From Lachnospiraceae bacterium AC2029 (GTDB taxonomy: Bacteria; Bacillota; Clostridia; Lachnospirales; Lachnospiraceae): 64,000 bases of DNA. The number at the start of each line of letters is the position of its first letter. The first letter of the stretch is position 1. The DNA lies in assembly GCA_000703065.1 (NCBI GenBank), contig JNLK01000001.1, positions 2,378,001-2,442,000 on the forward strand, given 5' to 3'. The translations under genes were made by a program, and so were the position numbers. Below, piece after piece: positions 36,521-45,104 of this stretch. The notes beneath the pieces were generated by a model that did not search any database, was not told the origin of the DNA, and worked only from the letters and a program-made list of their open reading frames with translations.

Positions 36521-37271
36521 TATAGATCGCAGCAATGAAGTGCTGCTTTCCGTCAGGAGCCTTTGGAAGTCCTTCAATGGAAGGGAGGTGCTGAAGGGCA
36601 TCGACCTGGACATTCACCGGGGAGAGGTGATCTCCATTATCGGTCCCTCCGGTTGCGGAAAGTCCACTCTGATCCGGTCCATGAATCTTCTGGAGGAACC
36701 GAGCCATGGGAGTATCGTCTTTGAAGGCGAGGAACTGACGAGGAAGAGTCCGGCGGAGCAGAACCGGATCCGCGAGCGGATCGGCATGGTGTTCCAGCAG
36801 TTCAATCTCTTTAAGAATATGACGGTTCGGGCAAATATCACGCTGGCCCCTGTGAAGCTGGGAATGCTCAGCCAGGAGGAAGCGGATAAAGAGGCCTTGC
36901 GGCTGCTGGAAATGGTAGGTCTTGCCGATCATGCGAACAAGTATCCGGCACAGCTGTCCGGAGGTCAGCAGCAGCGTGTGGCCATCGCCAGATCTCTTGC
37001 CATGAAGCCGGACGTGATGCTCTTTGATGAGCCCACCTCCGCGCTGGATCCGGAAATGGTGGGAGAGGTCCTGAAGATCATGAAGAATCTTGCGGCTGAG
37101 GGCATGACCATGGTGGTGGTGACTCATGAGATGGGATTCGCCATGGGCGTATCCAGCCGGGTCCTCTTTATCGACGAGGGTGTGATCAAGGAGGATGCGC
37201 CGCCGGATGAACTGTTTACGAATCCACAGAACAAACGGCTCAGAGAATTCCTGAGCAAGGTACTGAGGTAA
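36510..37271 (+). CDS. amino-acid ABC importer ATPase (GlnQ/HisP type)
   Basis: 253 residues: Walker [10 protein letters not shown] (about 45-53), signature [16 protein letters not shown], Walker [15 protein letters not shown] and the HEMGFA switch His, all characteristic of polar amino-acid uptake ATPases. Its start lies inside the permease gene (11-base overlap), making a two-gene importer unit in which binding protein and permease are one chain. Confidence 0.95.
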   Translation: MSANIDRSNEVLLSVRSLWKSFNGREVLKGIDLDIHRGEVISIIGPSGCGKSTLIRSMNLLEEPSHGSIVFEGEELTRKSPAEQNRIRERIGMVFQQFNLFKNMTVRANITLAPVKLGMLSQEEADKEALRLLEMVGLADHANKYPAQLSGGQQQRVAIARSLAMKPDVMLFDEPTSALDPEMVGEVLKIMKNLAAEGMTMVVVTHEMGFAMGVSSRVLFIDEGVIKEDAPPDELFTNPQNKRLREFLSKVLR

Positions 37272-37320
37272 GTCGGTACATTTACCGGGGAGAACACAAA
37301 CGACATAAGGGGAAATAAAA

Positions 37321-39027
37321 ATGAAAAACTCACGTGCAATGAAGAGAATATGTGTTACGTTTATTCTTCTGGGAGTTCTGGCAGTAGTGATCTACACATT
37401 ATGTACGACGCTGGAGGTGGGGCCGGATTACCAGAGCAAATTCTATGCAACCTGGATCGCACTGCTCCCGCCGCTCTTTGCCATCCTGCTGGCACTGGCT
37501 ACCAAGGAGGTTTACTTCTCCCTGTTTATCGGGGCGGTCATGGGTGCTCTTCTGTATGCCAACTTTGATGTTGAGTATGCACTTACCACCATGCTGTTCG
37601 GAACGACCACAGACGGTGATGCTGCAGGTCTGATTCCGAAGATCTCGGATTCCTGGAATGCCGGTATCCTGGTGTTTCTGGTCCTGCTTGGGATCCTGGT
37701 GGCATTGATGAACAAGGCCGGAGGTTCCGCGGCCTTCGGGCGCTGGGCATCTACTCATATCAGGACAAGAATCGGAGCTCAGCTGGCTACTATCGCCCTG
37801 GGTATCATGATCTTTGTGGATGACTATTTCAACTGCCTGACCGTCGGCAGTGTTATGCGTCCGGTTACGGACGGACACAAGGTATCCCGTGCGAAGCTGG
37901 CTTATCTGATCGATGCTACGGCAGCACCGATCTGTATCATCGCGCCCATCAGCTCCTGGGCTGCGGCAGTTACCTCCTCCGTTCCGGAGGATGCGGGGAT
38001 CAACGGCTTCCAGGTATTTCTGCGGACCATCCCCTATAACTTCTATGCGATCCTGACGATCGTCATGATGATCTATATCACGGTTCGACGTGTGGACTAC
38101 GGTCCCATGAAGCAACATGAATACAATGCAATAAAGGGGGATCTTTTCACCAACGGTAAGGTGGAGGGCATGGAGGAGCCGGAACCCAATCCCAGGGGAC
38201 GGGTGCTGGATCTGATCCTTCCTGTGGTTGTTCTGATCGGCGGCTGTATCATGGGTATGGTTTATACCGGAGGCTTCTTCGAGGGTGAGAGCTTTATTGA
38301 TGCCTTTGCAAATGCAGATGCATCTGTTGGTCTGGTATACGGTGCCTTTATCGCACTGATCTTCACCTTCTTCTACTACATGTATCGGGATGTCATCAGC
38401 TTTAAGGATTTTGCGGCATGCATCCCCAGGGGCTTCATCGCCATGGTTGCCCCGATCCTGATCCTGGCGCTGGCATGGACCCTGTCAGGTATGACAAACC
38501 TTCTGGGCGCAAATAAATTTGTGGCAGTAGCTGTGAGTGGTTCTGCGGGTGCGCTTCAGGCATTCCTTCCTGCAGTTGTCTTCCTGGTGGCACTCGGACT
38601 TGCATTTGCGACCGGAACGTCCTGGGGAACCTTCGGAATTCTGATCCCCATCGTGCTGGGTGTATTCGACAGCGGAGAGATGATGGTGATCTCCATCTCC
38701 GCATGTCTGGCAGGCGCTGTCTGCGGTGATCACTGCTCACCCATCTCGGATACGACGATCATGGCATCGGCAGGTGCACAGTCCAATCACGTAAATCATG
38801 TTTCCACGCAGCTGCCGTATGCACTTACGGTTGCGGGGGTTTCGGCAGTGACATATATCATTGCCGGTTTTGTGAAGGATGCATGGATCGTACTTCCGAT
38901 CGGTATTGCGCTGATGGTCGCAACACTGGTCTTCATTGAAAGGATTGTCGGAAGAGAGCCGGTTGAGATAAGGATCCATGGAGAGAAAAGCTCATCAGAG
39001 GAATCGGTAAACGAAGAGGAGGTGTAG
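37321..39027 (+). CDS. NhaC-family Na+/H+ antiporter
   Basis: 568 residues with about 12 membrane helices. The NhaC signature region is visible: IFVDDYFNCLTVGSVMRP (about 160-178), then YLIDATAAPICIIAPISSWAA (about 195-215) and GDHCSPISDTTIMASAGA (about 470-488), the duplicated inward helices with conserved Asp and Ser. NhaC family members exchange cytoplasmic Na+ for protons, or other organic ions in some cases. GGGGA precedes the start; the gap to the ATPase gene is 49 bases. The SDR gene begins 1 base after its stop. Confidence 0.88.
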   Translation: MKNSRAMKRICVTFILLGVLAVVIYTLCTTLEVGPDYQSKFYATWIALLPPLFAILLALATKEVYFSLFIGAVMGALLYANFDVEYALTTMLFGTTTDGDAAGLIPKISDSWNAGILVFLVLLGILVALMNKAGGSAAFGRWASTHIRTRIGAQLATIALGIMIFVDDYFNCLTVGSVMRPVTDGHKVSRAKLAYLIDATAAPICIIAPISSWAAAVTSSVPEDAGINGFQVFLRTIPYNFYAILTIVMMIYITVRRVDYGPMKQHEYNAIKGDLFTNGKVEGMEEPEPNPRGRVLDLILPVVVLIGGCIMGMVYTGGFFEGESFIDAFANADASVGLVYGAFIALIFTFFYYMYRDVISFKDFAACIPRGFIAMVAPILILALAWTLSGMTNLLGANKFVAVAVSGSAGALQAFLPAVVFLVALGLAFATGTSWGTFGILIPIVLGVFDSGEMMVISISACLAGAVCGDHCSPISDTTIMASAGAQSNHVNHVSTQLPYALTVAGVSAVTYIIAGFVKDAWIVLPIGIALMVATLVFIERIVGREPVEIRIHGEKSSSEESVNEEEV

Positions 39028-39028
39028 G

Positions 39029-39820
39029 ATGAGACAGGCAAAGAGAGAAGGCTGGGCGGTGATCACGGGAGCAACCAGTGGCATCGGTCTGGAATTTACG
39101 CGTCACCTGGCCCGTCAGGGGTATCAGCTTCTGCTGGTGGCACGGAGGGGCGACAGGCTCTATCACATGAAGAAGAAGCTGACGGAACACGGCGTAACAA
39201 CAAAGGTCCTTATGGCGGATCTGGCCACGGAGTACGGCAGGGAAATGCTGATCCGCTGGATGCAGCATCATAATATGGAGGTCTTTATCAACAACGCAGG
39301 CTTCGGGCTGGCAGGAAGCTTCCTTGAAACGGATGTGCTCCGGGAACAGGGAATGATCGAGTTAAATGTGACAGCCATGCATTTACTGATGAAGGCTGCC
39401 CTGAAATCCATGGAAAAGCGTAACAAGGGTTACATCCTGAATGTGGCATCCTCTGCGGGACTGCTCCCCGGAGGACCGTATATGGCAACCTACTATGCCA
39501 CCAAGGCTTATGTGGCAAGTCTGACCCAGGCTGTGGCGGAGGAACTCCGTCTTGCAGGAAGCGGGATCTATGTGGGATGTCTCTGCCCGGGACCGGTGGA
39601 TACCGAGTTCAATCAGGTGGCGGATGTAAAGTTTGCCCTGAAAGGGATCACTCCGCAGAAGTGCGTAAGAACGGCATTCTCCGGAATGAAGAGACGAAAG
39701 ACCGTCATTGTTCCCACCCTTACGATCAAGGCAGCGGTAGTCTTCGGAAGACTCCTGCCCAGAAAGACAGCGGTACGACTGGCCGGGAAGCAACAGCAAC
39801 GTAAAACAGGTTCTATTTGA
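39029..39820 (+). CDS. short-chain dehydrogenase/reductase
   Basis: 263 residues. Cofactor motif TGATSGIG (about 14-21), Arg at the end of beta-2 (VARRGDR) favouring NADP(H), NNAG (about 90-93), catalytic Ser in NVASSAG and YYATK with the active Tyr and Lys, and the PGPVDTEF loop. Substrate unknown. Translationally coupled to nhaC (GGAGG lies within the nhaC 3' end). The last coding bases contain GGTTCTATTTG (39809-39819), the reverse complement of the core of the tandem repeat that follows. Confidence 0.9.
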   Translation: MRQAKREGWAVITGATSGIGLEFTRHLARQGYQLLLVARRGDRLYHMKKKLTEHGVTTKVLMADLATEYGREMLIRWMQHHNMEVFINNAGFGLAGSFLETDVLREQGMIELNVTAMHLLMKAALKSMEKRNKGYILNVASSAGLLPGGPYMATYYATKAYVASLTQAVAEELRLAGSGIYVGCLCPGPVDTEFNQVADVKFALKGITPQKCVRTAFSGMKRRKTVIVPTLTIKAAVVFGRLLPRKTAVRLAGKQQQRKTGSI

Positions 39821-39841
39821 ATAGCAGGTTAGCGATGCGAC

Positions 39842-39963
39842 TGCACGCTTGCGTGCATAGTTGCAATCGCTGAGCTGCGGCCTGCGAAGCAGGACCGGCA
39901 CGAAGCGTCGCAGACAGAAGCCGCGAAGCGGCGACGGATGCAGCAGAGCTGCAGACGGTCTGC
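39842..39963. repeat. hairpin cluster with GAA loops
   Basis: Consecutive stems: TGCACGC-TT-GCGTGCA (39842-39857), CCTGC-GAA-GCAGG (39881-39893), GCCGC-GAA-GCGGC (39920-39932), GCAGC-AGA-GCTGC (39940-39952) and GCAGAC-G-GTCTGC (39951-39963). Non-coding; resembles the array at 25.4 kb. Confidence 0.75.
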
Positions 39964-39970
39964 GACCGAG

Positions 39971-40140
39971 GCGTGCCGGCAAATAGAACCGCTGTCCGCA
40001 GCGTGCCGGCAAATAGAACCGCTGTCGGCAGCGTGCCGGCAAATAGAACCGCTGTCGGCAGCGTGCCGGCAAATAGAACCGAAGCCCGAGGCGTGCCGGC
40101 AAATAGAACCGTTGTCCGAGCGTGCCGGCAAATAGAACCG
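39971..40140. repeat. six-copy 30-bp tandem repeat
   Basis: Units begin at 39971, 40001, 40031, 40061, 40091 and 40120 (the last after 29 bases). Each starts GCGTGCCGGCAAATAGAACC, while the remaining about 10 bases vary. The array ends about 20 bases before the TcdA-like start codon. A plus-strand frame would read ACRQIEPLSA repeatedly, but without a ribosome site. Units touch each other, with no unique 30-base spacers, so it is not a CRISPR array. Confidence 0.9.
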
Positions 40141-40160
40141 TGAAAGAAAGGACTCCATCC

Positions 40161-40892
40161 ATGTCATCTCCAACAGACAACTTCATCAGAACCCGCTGGC
40201 TCCTCGGTGAAGCCGCCATGCAGCGGCTGGCGGAGAGCCGGGTTGCGGTCTTCGGCGTGGGCGGTGTCGGCGGCTATGTGGTTGAAGCACTGGCCAGATC
40301 CGGCGTCGGCGCCATCGACCTCTGTGATAAGGATGATGTGGATGAAACAAATCTGAACCGCCAGATCATAGCTCTGCAGAGTACGGTGGGGCGCCCGAAG
40401 GTGGAGGTAGCCGCAGAGCGGATCCGGGATATCAATCCGGACTGCCGTGTAACGGCACATCAGCTGTTCTACCTTCCGGAGACGGCAGACCGGTTTGATT
40501 TTTCAGAATATGACTATGTAGTGGATGCGGTGGATACGGTGACCGCAAAGCTGTCCCTGATCCTGCGGGCAAAGGAAGCCGGTGTGCCCCTCATTTCCTC
40601 CATGGGGGCGGGGAACAAGCTGGATCCGACGGCCTTTCGTGTGGCAGACATCTATGATACCACTGTCTGCCCGCTGGCGAAGGTGATGCGACGGGAGTGC
40701 AGAAAACGCGGGATCGAGCATTTGAAGGTGGTGTATTCCACGGAAGAAGCGATGGTGCCGCAGAGTGAGGAGCCTGTCGGAGAACAGCCTTCCGGACATC
40801 GGAAACAGAGTCCGGGATCGGTGGCGTTTGTGCCCTCTGTGGCCGGGCTGATCATCGCAGGGGAGGTCGTGAAGGATCTCTGCAGAGAATAA
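40161..40892 (+). CDS. ThiF/E1-family tRNA t6A dehydratase (TcdA-like)
   Basis: 243 residues with an adenylating E1-like Rossmann fold: VFGVGGVGGYVVEALARSG (about 29-47), DKDDVDETNLNRQ (about 55-67), the ISSMGAGNKLDPT segment and a C-terminal GSVAFVPSVAGLIIAGEVVK helix. TcdA cyclises the t6A37 modification of ANN-decoding tRNAs using ATP. The start at 40161 has GAAAGGA upstream; the frame is open back into the tandem repeat but that portion encodes repeat sequence. thrS follows downstream behind its own promoter, a thematic link since t6A is made from threonine. Confidence 0.87.
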   Translation: MSSPTDNFIRTRWLLGEAAMQRLAESRVAVFGVGGVGGYVVEALARSGVGAIDLCDKDDVDETNLNRQIIALQSTVGRPKVEVAAERIRDINPDCRVTAHQLFYLPETADRFDFSEYDYVVDAVDTVTAKLSLILRAKEAGVPLISSMGAGNKLDPTAFRVADIYDTTVCPLAKVMRRECRKRGIEHLKVVYSTEEAMVPQSEEPVGEQPSGHRKQSPGSVAFVPSVAGLIIAGEVVKDLCRE

Positions 40893-40963
40893 GCTGATTG
40901 TTGAGGTATCACAGTGGAACGAGAGGAGTTCACGAACCGGTTGCGCTGATGAACAGAACGTGC

Positions 40964-40992
40964 TTTACATTTTACGGCGACTGGCGTATAAT
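40964..40992 (+). promoter_or_regulatory. thrS promoter
   Basis: TTTACA (40964-40969), a 17-base spacer, TATAAT (40987-40992), upstream of the T-box leader. Confidence 0.8.
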
Positions 40993-40997
40993 GAGCA

Positions 40998-41275
40998 AAG
41001 ACTGAAATCGTTGAAGAGGACATGATCCTGCAGAATGTCTTTACAGAGAGAGGTGCCGGAGTTTACACGGATCACGCGGACATCGGGCTGGAAGCACCTT
41101 AAGAATACTGCTGTATTACCCCCTCGGAGAGACCGGTGAACCGGTACGGATGGCTCCGTGAAAGGCCGTAAATCAAGTGGAAGCATCGGGCGATTGCCGT
41201 ATAGAGTGATGCTTCAATCAGGGTGGAACCGCGATCTTATCGTCCCTGACTTGCCGGAAGGCAGGTCGGGGACGT
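40998..41275 (+). promoter_or_regulatory. T-box leader of thrS
   Basis: The T-box sequence AGGGTGGAACCGCG is at 41220-41233. Upstream are a long stem I region with AGAGAGAGGTGC...AGCACCT pairing (about 41044-41100) and further helices. Downstream, CGTCCCTGAC...GTCGGGGACG (41241-41274) forms a 15-bp terminator that competes with AGGG-CCCT antiterminator pairing. Uncharged tRNA-Thr would stabilise the antiterminator. I could not fix the specifier codon by eye; ACC and ACT candidates lie near 41097-41120. Confidence 0.93.
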
Positions 41276-41347
41276 CGTGCTTTCTATGAATAATGAGCCA
41301 CGCACAGCTCACATGAACAAGTACTATATTTTCAAGGAGGATATAAC

Positions 41348-43159
41348 ATGGACAAGGATGAAAAGAAGGAATTTTACCTGAGTGTTTACCGTCATTCGCT
41401 GGCACATATTCTTGCAAAGGCAGTGATGGAGATCTTCGGTAAGGATGATGTGCAGATCACCATCGGTCCCCAGATCGCTGACGGTGCTTACTATGATTTC
41501 GAGCTTCCCCGTACGGTGACACAGGAGGATTTCAAGACCATCGAGGATAAGATGCGTGAGATCATCAAGCGTCGCGAGGACTGGACACGGAAGGAAGTGA
41601 CAAAGGAAGAGGCATTGGAAATGTTCAAGGATCAGCGCTTCAAGGTGGAGCTGATCAATGAGCTTCCGGAGGATGAGACCATCACCGTTTATTATACAGG
41701 TGACGATTATGTGGATCTCTGCCGCGGACCTCACGTATCCAATTCCCAGGAGCTGATGAATGCCGCATTCCAGGTTAAGTCCGCATCCGGTTCTTACTGG
41801 AGAGGTGATGAGAAACGCGACCAGCTGCAGAGGATCTATATCTATGCATTCCCCACCAAGGACGAGCTGAAGGCACACCTGGCACTGATCAAGGAGGCTA
41901 TGGAGCGTGACCACAAGAAGCTGGGCAAGGAGCAGGAGCTTTTCATGTTTGACGAGACTGCTCCGGGTATGCCTTACTGGCTGCCCCGCGGCTTCAAGCT
42001 GTATAACTCCCTGCTTACCTTCTGGAGAGAACTGCATGAAGAGTACGGCTATCAGGAGATCCTGGCTCCGGTCATCAACCACAAGACTCTGTGGGAGACC
42101 TCCGGTCACTGGGGACATTACAAGGAAAATATGTTCCTTGTGACAAATGCCTACACGGACGAGGAGAGCGGTGAGGAGAAGATCGATACCGATATCAAAT
42201 ATGCGATCAAGCCCATGAACTGCCCCAACGCCATCAACGTATACAGGAATACCATGCACAGCTATAAGGAGCTTCCGCTCCGTTACAGCGAGACACAGGT
42301 CATCCATCGCCGGGAGAAGTCCGGAGAGCTGAACGGTCTGTTCCGTGTACAGATGTTCCACCAGGACGATGATCATACCTTCCTGATGGAGGATCAGATC
42401 GAGCAGGAGATCTCCGATATCATGGATATCGCAGAGAAGATCTACGGCACATTTGGCCTTACCTATGTAGCCGAGCTGTCCACACGGCCGGATGACTTCA
42501 TGGGGGCACCGGAGCTCTGGGACGAGGCTGAGGCTTCCCTGAAGCGGATCCTGGATAAGAAGTACGGTGAGGGACAGTACGAGATCAATGAGGGAGACGG
42601 AGCCTTTTACGGACCGAAGATCGACCTGAAGATGAAGGACTGCATCGGCCGTGAGTGGCAGATGGGAACCATCCAGCTGGATTTCCAGCTTCCGCTGAAC
42701 TTCGACCTCCGCTATATCGCACCTGACGGATCCCAGAAGCGTCCGGTTATGATCCACAGAGCCATCTTCGGATCCTTCGAGCGTTTCATCGGAATCATCA
42801 TTGAGAACTTCAAGGGAGCATTCCCCTTCTGGGCATCCCCGTATCAGGTTGGAATCGTTCCGATCCGCCCGGAGCATAACGAGTATGCAAAGAAGGTGGA
42901 GAAGGCCCTTCGCGCAGCCGGCATCCGTGTGGAGGCAGACTACAGCGATGAGAACATGAAGACGAAGATCAAGGGCTTCAAGAAGTACAAGGAGCCGTAT
43001 GTGGTGATCATCGGTGACAAGGAAGCAGAAGAGGAGACCGTATCCGTCAATGTCCGCGGCAACAAGCAGATGAACGGGATCGCTCTTGCAGACTTTGTGG
43101 CTCTCTGCGACCGCATGAACCGTGAGCGTACCCTTGAGATCGTGGATTCACTCGAGTAG
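41348..43159 (+). CDS. thrS: threonyl-tRNA synthetase lacking the TGS domain
   Basis: Charges tRNA-Thr. 603 residues. The protein opens directly with the editing domain (HSLAHILAKAV at about 16-26; DLCRGPHV at about 123-130), followed by the class II catalytic core with MNCPNAINVY (zinc Cys), motif 2 RYSETQVIHRREKSGELNGL, FHQDDDHTF and motif 3 region HRAIFGSFERFIGI, then the anticodon-binding domain (about 500-600). Most bacterial ThrRS have an extra N-terminal TGS domain of about 60 residues, absent here. The ATG has AGGAGG 8 bases upstream and the T-box precedes it directly, so the start is not misplaced. Terminator at 43186. Confidence 0.96.
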   Translation: MDKDEKKEFYLSVYRHSLAHILAKAVMEIFGKDDVQITIGPQIADGAYYDFELPRTVTQEDFKTIEDKMREIIKRREDWTRKEVTKEEALEMFKDQRFKVELINELPEDETITVYYTGDDYVDLCRGPHVSNSQELMNAAFQVKSASGSYWRGDEKRDQLQRIYIYAFPTKDELKAHLALIKEAMERDHKKLGKEQELFMFDETAPGMPYWLPRGFKLYNSLLTFWRELHEEYGYQEILAPVINHKTLWETSGHWGHYKENMFLVTNAYTDEESGEEKIDTDIKYAIKPMNCPNAINVYRNTMHSYKELPLRYSETQVIHRREKSGELNGLFRVQMFHQDDDHTFLMEDQIEQEISDIMDIAEKIYGTFGLTYVAELSTRPDDFMGAPELWDEAEASLKRILDKKYGEGQYEINEGDGAFYGPKIDLKMKDCIGREWQMGTIQLDFQLPLNFDLRYIAPDGSQKRPVMIHRAIFGSFERFIGIIIENFKGAFPFWASPYQVGIVPIRPEHNEYAKKVEKALRAAGIRVEADYSDENMKTKIKGFKKYKEPYVVIIGDKEAEEETVSVNVRGNKQMNGIALADFVALCDRMNRERTLEIVDSLE

Positions 43160-43185
43160 AACGGAAGATATCATCTGAATTATGT

Positions 43186-43217
43186 AAACCGGCATGGAAC
43201 GTCCATGCCGGTTTTTT
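43186..43217 (+). terminator. thrS terminator
   Basis: AAACCGGCATGGA pairs with TCCATGCCGGTTT (13 bp), followed by T-run. Confidence 0.92.
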
Positions 43218-43234
43218 ACACATATGAAAAAAAC

Positions 43235-43263
43235 TTGATATTTCAGTCCGGATAACATAAAAT
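43235..43263 (+). promoter_or_regulatory. promoter of the cdaA-cdaR run
   Basis: TTGATA (43235-43240), a 17-base spacer, TAAAAT (43258-43263), 38 bases before the first start codon. Confidence 0.65.
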
Positions 43264-43301
43264 AGGGTCTAGGTATGTGTTCCTATAAAAGGAGAATCCT
43301 T

Positions 43302-43790
43302 ATGTTGGATGAAGAGAAGATCCGTCTTATGACGCAGGTCACCATGTATGAGAAAAATGAAGAGTTCGGCAGCCTGGTGCTGGCGCGGTATTATCGGGAG
43401 GATTATGTCCGTTTCGGCTGTATTCGTACCGTGCTGGTTGCTACCGTTACCTATTGGCTGATCGTTGCGACCTATGTATGCTACCGATTCGAAGAGATCC
43501 TCCGGGAGATCAATAACATGGATTACTTCAGCGTCATCGGAAAGCTGATGCTGGGTTATGTGGGATTTGCCGGGATCATGTTCATTCTCGCGTTTTTGAT
43601 CTATCATATCCGATATCAGTCCGCAAAGAAGGGATTGATCCGGTATAACAGAAATCTGAAGAAGCTCATCGCCATGGAAGAGCAGACGGAATACGTGCTG
43701 GAGGATACCCAGATCCACGTAAGCCACAGTATTGGCGGGGATGACCCCATGCTGGATGAGAACACGATGAGCGGGAGGAATGGACAGTAA
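43302..43790 (+). CDS. two-helix membrane protein upstream of cdaA, unknown
   Basis: 162 residues from ATG 43302, which has AGGAG 9 bases upstream (an ATG at 43275 lacks one). Soluble N-terminal stretch (1-45), membrane helices at about 48-68 and 90-112, then a charged cytoplasmic tail. No family recognised. It overlaps the next gene by one base (TAATG), so the two are coupled; position suggests a role linked to the c-di-AMP synthesis unit or the cell envelope. Confidence 0.75.
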   Translation: MLDEEKIRLMTQVTMYEKNEEFGSLVLARYYREDYVRFGCIRTVLVATVTYWLIVATYVCYRFEEILREINNMDYFSVIGKLMLGYVGFAGIMFILAFLIYHIRYQSAKKGLIRYNRNLKKLIAMEEQTEYVLEDTQIHVSHSIGGDDPMLDENTMSGRNGQ

Positions 43791-45073
43791 TGGCTGAATT
43801 GTTTAAAATCAAAAATAAGGTTCGGGATGTGATCCGAAAGTATGAGGAGATCATATTCCCTGTTCTCCGCCTGATCTGGTGTTATCTGGTATTTTCAAAT
43901 ATTCATTCCATGTTCCACTACATGGATCTCCTTGACCGTAAAATAGTGATCTTCCTGATCGCGGTTCTGGTGTCCGTTCTTCCGGAAGGCTTCCTTCTTT
44001 TTGCTGCCGGAGTCGTGATCGGTGTCAACTGTTATACGGTAAATATCGAAGTCGGGCTTGCATTCACGGTACTTTTCATGGTCATGTACTGTCTGTATCT
44101 CCGATTCTTCCCCAAATTCTCGTACGCCATTTTCCTGGTTACGATCTGCTATTCAATCGGCATGCCGTATCTGGCACCGATGGTGATCCTCGTTCTGGCG
44201 GGGATCGGAGGCGCTCTTCCGGCTGCATTCGGTGTCATGCTGCATTATTTTGCAAATGCGGTGACCGAACTGAACATTCAGCTGACGGCTGCGGAGGACG
44301 ATTCCAAGGTTGCGGTCCTGGGGTATTTCATTGACCATATCGTGAAGAATAAGGAAATGTATATGATGATGCTTGTATTTGCACTGACCATCGTGCTGGC
44401 ATCGATCATTTATAAGCTTTCCTTCCCGTTCTCGCACTACGCTGCGATCGCGGCGGCAGCCGTGTTCTGCATCATTCTCACATTGATCATGGGAGCTGTC
44501 CTGAAGGAGACTCCGGACACCTCTGCCGCAATGGGCGGTTCACTGCTGGGAATGCTGATCTGTCTGGTGCTCGAGGTCTGCAAGGGAGTTTTGGATTTCA
44601 AACACGTCCAACGAGTCCAGTTTGAAGATGATGAGTATTATTACTATGTAAAGGCCATTCCGAAGCTGGATGCGCCGAAGAAGAAAAAGAAACCGCTTCC
44701 CAAGAAGCCTCAGGGAGGACGTCCCCCGCAGAAGTCAGGACAGGGAAAGAACCCGGCACAGAAGCCTCAGGGTGAGCCCCAGGGAGAAGACAGCGAGAGA
44801 ACGAGAAGACTTCAGGCAGAGGCGAACAGTAACGCCGGACGACCGCAGGGTGAAAGACCGGCAGGAGAGGAACGGGAAGGCAGAGCCCTTACCAACGAGG
44901 AAAGAATTGCCAGGGAGCAGGAGAGGACGGCTATCCGTTCCGATGGTGCTCCGGCCAAGCGGATCGCCAGAATGGTAGAGGAAGCAAAGAAGAATCGTCC
45001 GGTGGAGACTCCGCAGGAAACACAGGTAAAGAAGAAAAAGCAGTCCGAGGATGATTTTGAGGATCTCGGATAA
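43790..45073 (+). CDS. polytopic membrane protein with basic Pro-rich tail, unknown
   Basis: 427 residues. Seven or eight membrane helices (about 20-265) followed by a 150-residue hydrophilic tail rich in Lys, Pro, Gln and Arg (PKKKKKPLPKKPQGG, KPQGEPQGED, EEAKKNRPVETPQE). No motif of a known transporter or enzyme is apparent. It is followed 31 bases later by cdaA and coupled to the gene before it. The low-complexity tail may bind acidic partners or nucleic acid (speculative). Confidence 0.75.
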   Translation: MAELFKIKNKVRDVIRKYEEIIFPVLRLIWCYLVFSNIHSMFHYMDLLDRKIVIFLIAVLVSVLPEGFLLFAAGVVIGVNCYTVNIEVGLAFTVLFMVMYCLYLRFFPKFSYAIFLVTICYSIGMPYLAPMVILVLAGIGGALPAAFGVMLHYFANAVTELNIQLTAAEDDSKVAVLGYFIDHIVKNKEMYMMMLVFALTIVLASIIYKLSFPFSHYAAIAAAAVFCIILTLIMGAVLKETPDTSAAMGGSLLGMLICLVLEVCKGVLDFKHVQRVQFEDDEYYYYVKAIPKLDAPKKKKKPLPKKPQGGRPPQKSGQGKNPAQKPQGEPQGEDSERTRRLQAEANSNAGRPQGERPAGEEREGRALTNEERIAREQERTAIRSDGAPAKRIARMVEEAKKNRPVETPQETQVKKKKQSEDDFEDLG

Positions 45074-45104
45074 CATGTAGCACGAGAAGGAACGGGGTGT
45101 TCCC

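Noticed and set aside
39971-40140. CRISPR array candidate from the 30-bp periodic repeat
   Set aside because: The repeats abut each other with a 20-bp constant and 10-bp semi-constant part. There are no spacers of 30 or so unique bases and no cas genes nearby.
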